9,616 nucleotides of DNA from positions 1-9,616 of the forward strand of contig JANQKH010000254.1 in assembly GCA_028281215.1 (NCBI GenBank), read 5' to 3'. A program made the position numbers and the translations under genes. The notes beneath the pieces were generated by a model, which worked only from the letters and a program-made list of their open reading frames with translations, was not told where the DNA came from and did no database searches. Origin of the DNA: Phycisphaeraceae bacterium (GTDB lineage: Bacteria > Planctomycetota > Phycisphaerae > Phycisphaerales > Phycisphaeraceae). This document shows, piece after piece, positions 5,515 through 9,616 of this stretch. Within the stretch, counting starts at the first letter, position 1. The number at the start of each line of letters is the position of its first letter.

Positions 5515-6657
5515 TTAATCCGCCTTTTTTGTAGCCTTATCGACCGAAGGCGCTTTCTTTTCCACTGGCTTTTGAGGGGCTTTTTTGGCATCGCCTTCCT
5601 TCTTGGCTTTGGCCAAATGACGGGCGGCGATGACCGGGTCGCGACGGAAGAGCCCTTTCAACGCGTTCTCGTTCAACTGTTCTTTGCCGCTGAACGGAAA
5701 GCCCTGCCAGCGGACGATACCTTGCGTATCGATGATCATGACGTGCGGGATGCCGCCTTCCGGACCGACGATGCTGTTGAGCAACGTGCCTTTGGTGTCG
5801 ATGCCGACGGAGAAGGCGATCTCGTAGCGGTCGGTGAATTTACGCACGACCGACTCCGATTCATTGCTGATAGCAATGACCGCCAGGTCATCTTTGTGCG
5901 CTTCCTGCCAGACGTGCAGGTACGGCGCCAACTGTTTGCAGGCGTCACACCAACTCGCCCACATGACCACGGCCACCATTTTGCCTTTGGTGTCCGGCTT
6001 GTTGATCAGCCATTTTTCCACACCAAGATCGGGCGCTTTTTGACCGCGCAGATCTTTCTTCGCGTAAAGTTTCTTCTGGACCGGCTTGGGCCACTTGCCG
6101 ATCAACGCCTTGGGATCGGCGGGCTTGGCGCCCTTGATCAAATCGTCGACGATTTCCTCAAGCTTGTTGCGATCCGCGCCGGCGACGCGCACCTTGCCTT
6201 CGGGGCCAATGACGAAGTAGGTCGGATAAAACTTGAGGTTCACCGACTTGGACAGCGCACCGGTCGAGTCCACGGCGAAGGCGTATTTCAATCCGCGCTG
6301 CTGCACAAACCGAGGCATGGCGTTGGAACCATTCGCCGAATGCACGCCGAGAATCACCAATCCCTGCTCGGCGTACTTTTCGTGCATCGCCTGAAGTTTG
6401 GGAACCTGCTGCACACACGGGCCGCACCACGTGCCCCAGAAATCGAGAATCACGACCTTGCCTTTCAGGTCATCCCACGAGCGGGCGTCGGTGTTCATCC
6501 AGCCGGTGAGTTTTTCCAGGGACGGCGCGGCTTTGCCTTCCATGGGATCCCAGGCCGCGCGGTTCTGCGGCGAACGCCACTCCGGTTTATCAGCCATGCA
6601 AATCGCGGCTTGAAGCATTACCGTCACGGCAAGAATCATGGTGCTGGTACGTTTCAT
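5515..6657 (-). CDS. Exported protein with two TlpA/thioredoxin-like domains
   Basis: This 380-residue protein starts with a signal peptide (MKRTSTMILAVTVMLQAAICMA, residues 1-22), so it acts in the periplasm or cell envelope. Domain 1 (about 43-175) is TlpA/AhpC-TSA-like with WCGPC at 77-81 and the cis-proline loop YPTYFVI (Pro145). Domain 2 (about 205-338) is a second thioredoxin fold with WCDAC at 236-240 and GGIPHVMII (Pro304). Each keeps both redox cysteines, so two dithiol centres are expected, the second with an unusual Asp-Ala dipeptide between them. A Lys/Ala/Pro-rich tail (345-380) is probably disordered. The likely role is thiol-disulfide exchange on exported proteins or in cytochrome maturation. 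GAG lies upstream of the ATG, and a terminator follows, so it is probably a single transcription unit. Confidence 0.9.
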   Translation of the reverse strand: MKRTSTMILAVTVMLQAAICMADKPEWRSPQNRAAWDPMEGKAAPSLEKLTGWMNTDARSWDDLKGKVVILDFWGTWCGPCVQQVPKLQAMHEKYAEQGLVILGVHSANGSNAMPRFVQQRGLKYAFAVDSTGALSKSVNLKFYPTYFVIGPEGKVRVAGADRNKLEEIVDDLIKGAKPADPKALIGKWPKPVQKKLYAKKDLRGQKAPDLGVEKWLINKPDTKGKMVAVVMWASWCDACKQLAPYLHVWQEAHKDDLAVIAISNESESVVRKFTDRYEIAFSVGIDTKGTLLNSIVGPEGGIPHVMIIDTQGIVRWQGFPFSGKEQLNENALKGLFRRDPVIAARHLAKAKKEGDAKKAPQKPVEKKAPSVDKATKKAD

Positions 6658-6846
6658 GGGTTACTCTCAATGTGGGTCGTGGTTCTACCATCATATCCGC
6701 ATTCATCGCCCTGGGGCCACATGTTACACCTGCCGACCGGCCTCAATTGCGCAGCAAGAGCGGATTCCACCGGGCGTGAATGCCGAATCAAACCGATAAA
6801 CCGACTAGAATAAGCCGCAACGGCCTCATCAGGGTCCGATTCGATC
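6658..6846. promoter_or_regulatory. Divergent intergenic region with weak promoter candidates
   Basis: The 189 bp between the divergently transcribed thioredoxin-domain and adenylate cyclase genes must hold both promoters. Only partial matches are visible: TAGAAT at 6806-6811 on the plus strand, and TATGAT on the minus strand about 40 nt before the thioredoxin gene. Neither has a convincing -35 box. No repeat, operator or small gene is apparent. Confidence 0.4.
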
Positions 6847-9616
6847 ATGGCCAGACTCAATCTCAAGGCGCTGAAAAACGTCCAGCATCGCGTCTTCACG
6901 CAGAACGCCCTGCTGGGTATCGTCGTCACGTTGATCATCCTGCTGCTCGACTGGAACGGCGAAGACGGGGTGCTTTCAGGCATTGAACGGCCGCTGTTCG
7001 ACGAGCGCGCCAAATGGTGCCAGCACTTTCAACCGGAACCGACCGACAATTTGCTGCATCTGGACATCACCGACTCGTCCTTGCAGCATATCGGCGCCTG
7101 GCCCTGGCCTCGTGCGAAGATCGCGCGCATGCTCGACGAAATGCACCGCGCAGGCGCCAAGGCCGTCGCGTTCGACATCATTTTCGCTGAGCCGCAGAAC
7201 GAGCGCTATCGCCCCGTCGGTAAGCGCGTGCTCGTAAATGACAATTCGTCCATCTTTGAAGGGCGATTCCAGCGGGTCATCGATGACGAAAACTTTGCGC
7301 GGTCGATCGGCGAGTTCGGCGCGGTCATTCTGCCGGCCTCGTTTCACGTCAAAAAACCTTCCACGGAAACCGAATCGGCCGCGCTCGCGGAAATGAAGCG
7401 TGACATTTTCATGTCCGAGCAGGCGCTGCGTCACGCGCTGCGGCAGAAAGACGTTGATCTACCGGATCCACAGACCTTTCACGGCATCTTCCAACAGTCC
7501 CGCCGACAGGCGTTGTACCAGTCCATCATCGAATCGATCGATCAACAGGTCGCCGAGGCGGAGCACGCTAGGCCAACCAAGCCGACCCAACCGACCAATG
7601 TGGTTTCAAATAGCGCGGCTTCCCCATCATCTAAATCAAGTCAGAACGACCCGTCATTCATCGCAGCGGTGAACGCAAATCAAACCAGCGACAACACCAA
7701 TCATGCCGGTGATCCCGCTAACCCAACCCCGCCCACCACGCCTGCAGCACAACCGGCAGCCAATCCCGCCACACCTCTGCCGCACGAGGACGGTCAGCCA
7801 GTCGACCCGATGTTCTATCAGGTGCGTGACCGCGTGTTGCCCGACATCGAGAAAAAATACGAACACGCTCACCTCCGCGAGATGTTCGAAAAGGAATATT
7901 CCAAGGCGGTGTCGTTTCATCATCTGCGGCAGTTTTCCCGGCCGTCACGACCGGAATACCGCGCGACACCGGTGGTGGGTGCACACGCCCCCATTCCCAC
8001 ATTGGTCAAATCGCAAGGCGCATTTGGCTTCATCGACAATCACCTGACCGACCCGGACGGCAAGGTGCGCAAACTGGCGCTGTTCGAGGAATACGACGGC
8101 AGGTTGTATCCAAACATGTCCGTCGCCCTGGCGTGCGCTGCGCTGAACATCAACATCGAAGACGTGGAGATCGGCGAGGACGAGGTGATCTTCCCCGTGC
8201 CCGACGGCAAGCCGATCAAAGTGCCGGTGTTTAGCCATCACGTTGACAGCGCCGGTCGCGAGTGCGGCCTGTTTACTTACTTCCCCTGGTTCGGCAAGCC
8301 GAATGTCACCAACGCATGGATGTACATGTACGACCGCACGGACGGTGAGGCGAACGAAGGTCACCTGCCGATCCTGAAAGTCTGGGAAATCGTTGAGTTG
8401 CAGGACGACAAAATCGCCAGCAACACCGAGTCGCTTCGCGAAGCTTTGCTTTCGATCTTTCAAGTCTCCGATCCCGATATTGTGACACGCCTGGAAGAGA
8501 CGAACATCCCCTATGAGAACGCAGACGGATACCTGGCGCTACTGAAATCCGATTGGATCGTTTCAAAGTTGGACGATGCGTTTTTTACCTACGGCGAACT
8601 AGTCGAGATGACCGATGCTGAATTCAAAGAGTGGAATGCGGAGGATCCAGATCCAATTCGACGCCTCAGGACCGAGAGAATGCGGGCCGCTATGGCCGTT
8701 CTACCCGACCTGCGGGAACAATTGACCAGCATTAACGAGGAACTGAATCGTCTACGAAGCAACCTTCGTCGCAAGTTGTATGACAAGGCGATTCTCGTCG
8801 GCTGGACGGCTGAAGGGCGCATGGACGATGTGCCGACCTCGATCCATCCCAACGTACCGGGTGTGGTCGCACACGGCGTGATGTTCAACGCCATGATGAC
8901 CGGTGAGTTCTGGGAGCGCGCCTCGCCGTGGCTGGCAAGGTTTTTCACCGTCGTGCTCGGTCTGCTGGTCACGTTGGCGGTGGCAAAATTGACCCCACCC
9001 AAAGCGCTTGCCGCCGCATTGGTCCTCGCACTGGCGTACGTGCTGTTCAACGGCATCGTACTGTTCGACCTGAACAATCTCGTCGTGGGCATGGCGGCGC
9101 CGCTTATGACGATCATCGTCGTCTGGGCGTCGGGCACGATGCTGCGGTTCATCGTTGAACGCCGGGAAAAGGCGTTTATCACCCGGCGTTTCCGCAGTTA
9201 TGTCGATCCCGCGCTGGTGAACTTCGTGATGGAAAACCCCAACCGCGCCAGCTTTGCCGGCGAGGTGCGCGAGATGACCGTCGTGTTCACCGACCTGCAA
9301 GGCTTCACCTCCATCAGCGAGAAACTTCAGGAAGCCACCGTGCCGCTGCTCAACGAATACATGGAGCGGATGGTGCCCATCATTCGTGAACGCAACGGCT
9401 ACGTGAACAAATTCCTCGGCGACGGCATCATGTTCTTCTACGGCGCCCCGCAGGTCACCGAAACGCACGCGGTGGATGCCGTCGCGACAGCGATTCGCAT
9501 GCAGGAAGCAATGGCACCGTTCAACGACAAACTCGAGGCCGACGATCTGCCGTCGGTTGTAATGCGCGTGGGTATCAGTACCGGCAGTATGGTGGTGGGC
9601 GACGCCGGCTCACACG
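6847..9616 (+). CDS. CHASE2-domain class III adenylate cyclase (3' end missing)
   Basis: The frame is open from ATG 6847 to the right edge (923 residues); an in-frame TAA at 6811 and no other start between fix the N-terminus. A first membrane segment (about 21-35) leads to an extracytoplasmic CHASE2 sensor. Its first half contains LLHLDITDSSLQHIGAWPWPR and AGAKAVAFDIIFAEP, and its second half contains GFIDNHLTDPDGKVRKLALF and LYDKAILVGWTAEG. A low-complexity Pro/Asn/Thr/Ala stretch (about 239-318) and an acidic, coiled-coil-prone stretch (about 510-648) enlarge it to roughly twice the usual CHASE2 size. Three membrane segments (about 695-765) precede the cyclase domain. There FTDLQGFT gives metal-binding Asp816, NKFLGDG gives Lys855 (adenine choice) and Asp859. 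It should make cAMP in response to an unknown signal. The transition-state residues lie beyond the edge. Confidence 0.93.
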   Translation, partial: MARLNLKALKNVQHRVFTQNALLGIVVTLIILLLDWNGEDGVLSGIERPLFDERAKWCQHFQPEPTDNLLHLDITDSSLQHIGAWPWPRAKIARMLDEMHRAGAKAVAFDIIFAEPQNERYRPVGKRVLVNDNSSIFEGRFQRVIDDENFARSIGEFGAVILPASFHVKKPSTETESAALAEMKRDIFMSEQALRHALRQKDVDLPDPQTFHGIFQQSRRQALYQSIIESIDQQVAEAEHARPTKPTQPTNVVSNSAASPSSKSSQNDPSFIAAVNANQTSDNTNHAGDPANPTPPTTPAAQPAANPATPLPHEDGQPVDPMFYQVRDRVLPDIEKKYEHAHLREMFEKEYSKAVSFHHLRQFSRPSRPEYRATPVVGAHAPIPTLVKSQGAFGFIDNHLTDPDGKVRKLALFEEYDGRLYPNMSVALACAALNINIEDVEIGEDEVIFPVPDGKPIKVPVFSHHVDSAGRECGLFTYFPWFGKPNVTNAWMYMYDRTDGEANEGHLPILKVWEIVELQDDKIASNTESLREALLSIFQVSDPDIVTRLEETNIPYENADGYLALLKSDWIVSKLDDAFFTYGELVEMTDAEFKEWNAEDPDPIRRLRTERMRAAMAVLPDLREQLTSINEELNRLRSNLRRKLYDKAILVGWTAEGRMDDVPTSIHPNVPGVVAHGVMFNAMMTGEFWERASPWLARFFTVVLGLLVTLAVAKLTPPKALAAALVLALAYVLFNGIVLFDLNNLVVGMAAPLMTIIVVWASGTMLRFIVERREKAFITRRFRSYVDPALVNFVMENPNRASFAGEVREMTVVFTDLQGFTSISEKLQEATVPLLNEYMERMVPIIRERNGYVNKFLGDGIMFFYGAPQVTETHAVDAVATAIRMQEAMAPFNDKLEADDLPSVVMRVGISTGSMVVGDAGSH

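Noticed and set aside
5299..6813. Long plus-strand open frame of 504 codons opposite the thioredoxin-domain gene
   Set aside because: It is antisense to two genes with clear signal peptides and catalytic motifs, has no recognisable domain, and reflects codon bias on the opposite strand.
8752..9468. Minus-strand open frame of 238 codons rich in His and Gln
   Set aside because: It lies opposite the membrane and cyclase domains of the CHASE2 cyclase, and its composition is typical of an antisense shadow.

Overview
The window looks like a Planctomycetota chromosome, probably near Phycisphaerae. This is inferred from three things: a DUF1580-like small protein, the planctomycete style of the tyrosine integrase N-terminus, and the secreted PQQ-type propeller, tandem thioredoxin and CHASE2 cyclase genes. 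No 16S or marker gene is present, so the assignment rests on gene content alone.

The window splits at a tRNA-Val gene (3616-3689, minus strand). Everything to its left (1 to about 3616) reads as one end of an integrative element. All its genes are on the minus strand, in transcription order: a tyrosine integrase next to the tRNA 3' end, an orphan 323-residue protein with a probable C-terminal winged helix, an excisionase-like 72-residue HTH protein, a DUF1580-like 81-residue protein overlapping it by 4 nt, and a phage-type single-stranded-DNA-binding protein cut by the left edge. No second copy of the tRNA 3' end occurs in the window, so the far attachment site must lie outside it.

The element carries two notable regulatory-looking sequences. 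One is an array of 11-bp direct repeats (1240-1283), joined to a 10-bp palindrome that covers the excisionase start codon. The other is a pair of overlapping, mutually exclusive inverted repeats (2239-2311), one of which buries the Shine-Dalgarno and start codon of the orphan gene.

To the right of the tRNA lies ordinary chromosome. The minus strand has a secreted Ig-like plus PQQ-dependent sugar-dehydrogenase-type propeller protein and, upstream of it, an exported protein with two thioredoxin domains. A terminator between these two genes contains the first ATG of the propeller ORF, so its true start is probably a GTG further in. Divergently, on the plus strand, a CHASE2-class III adenylate cyclase runs off the right edge. 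I see no complete new system, but the element's control regions and the orphan gene are worth following up.
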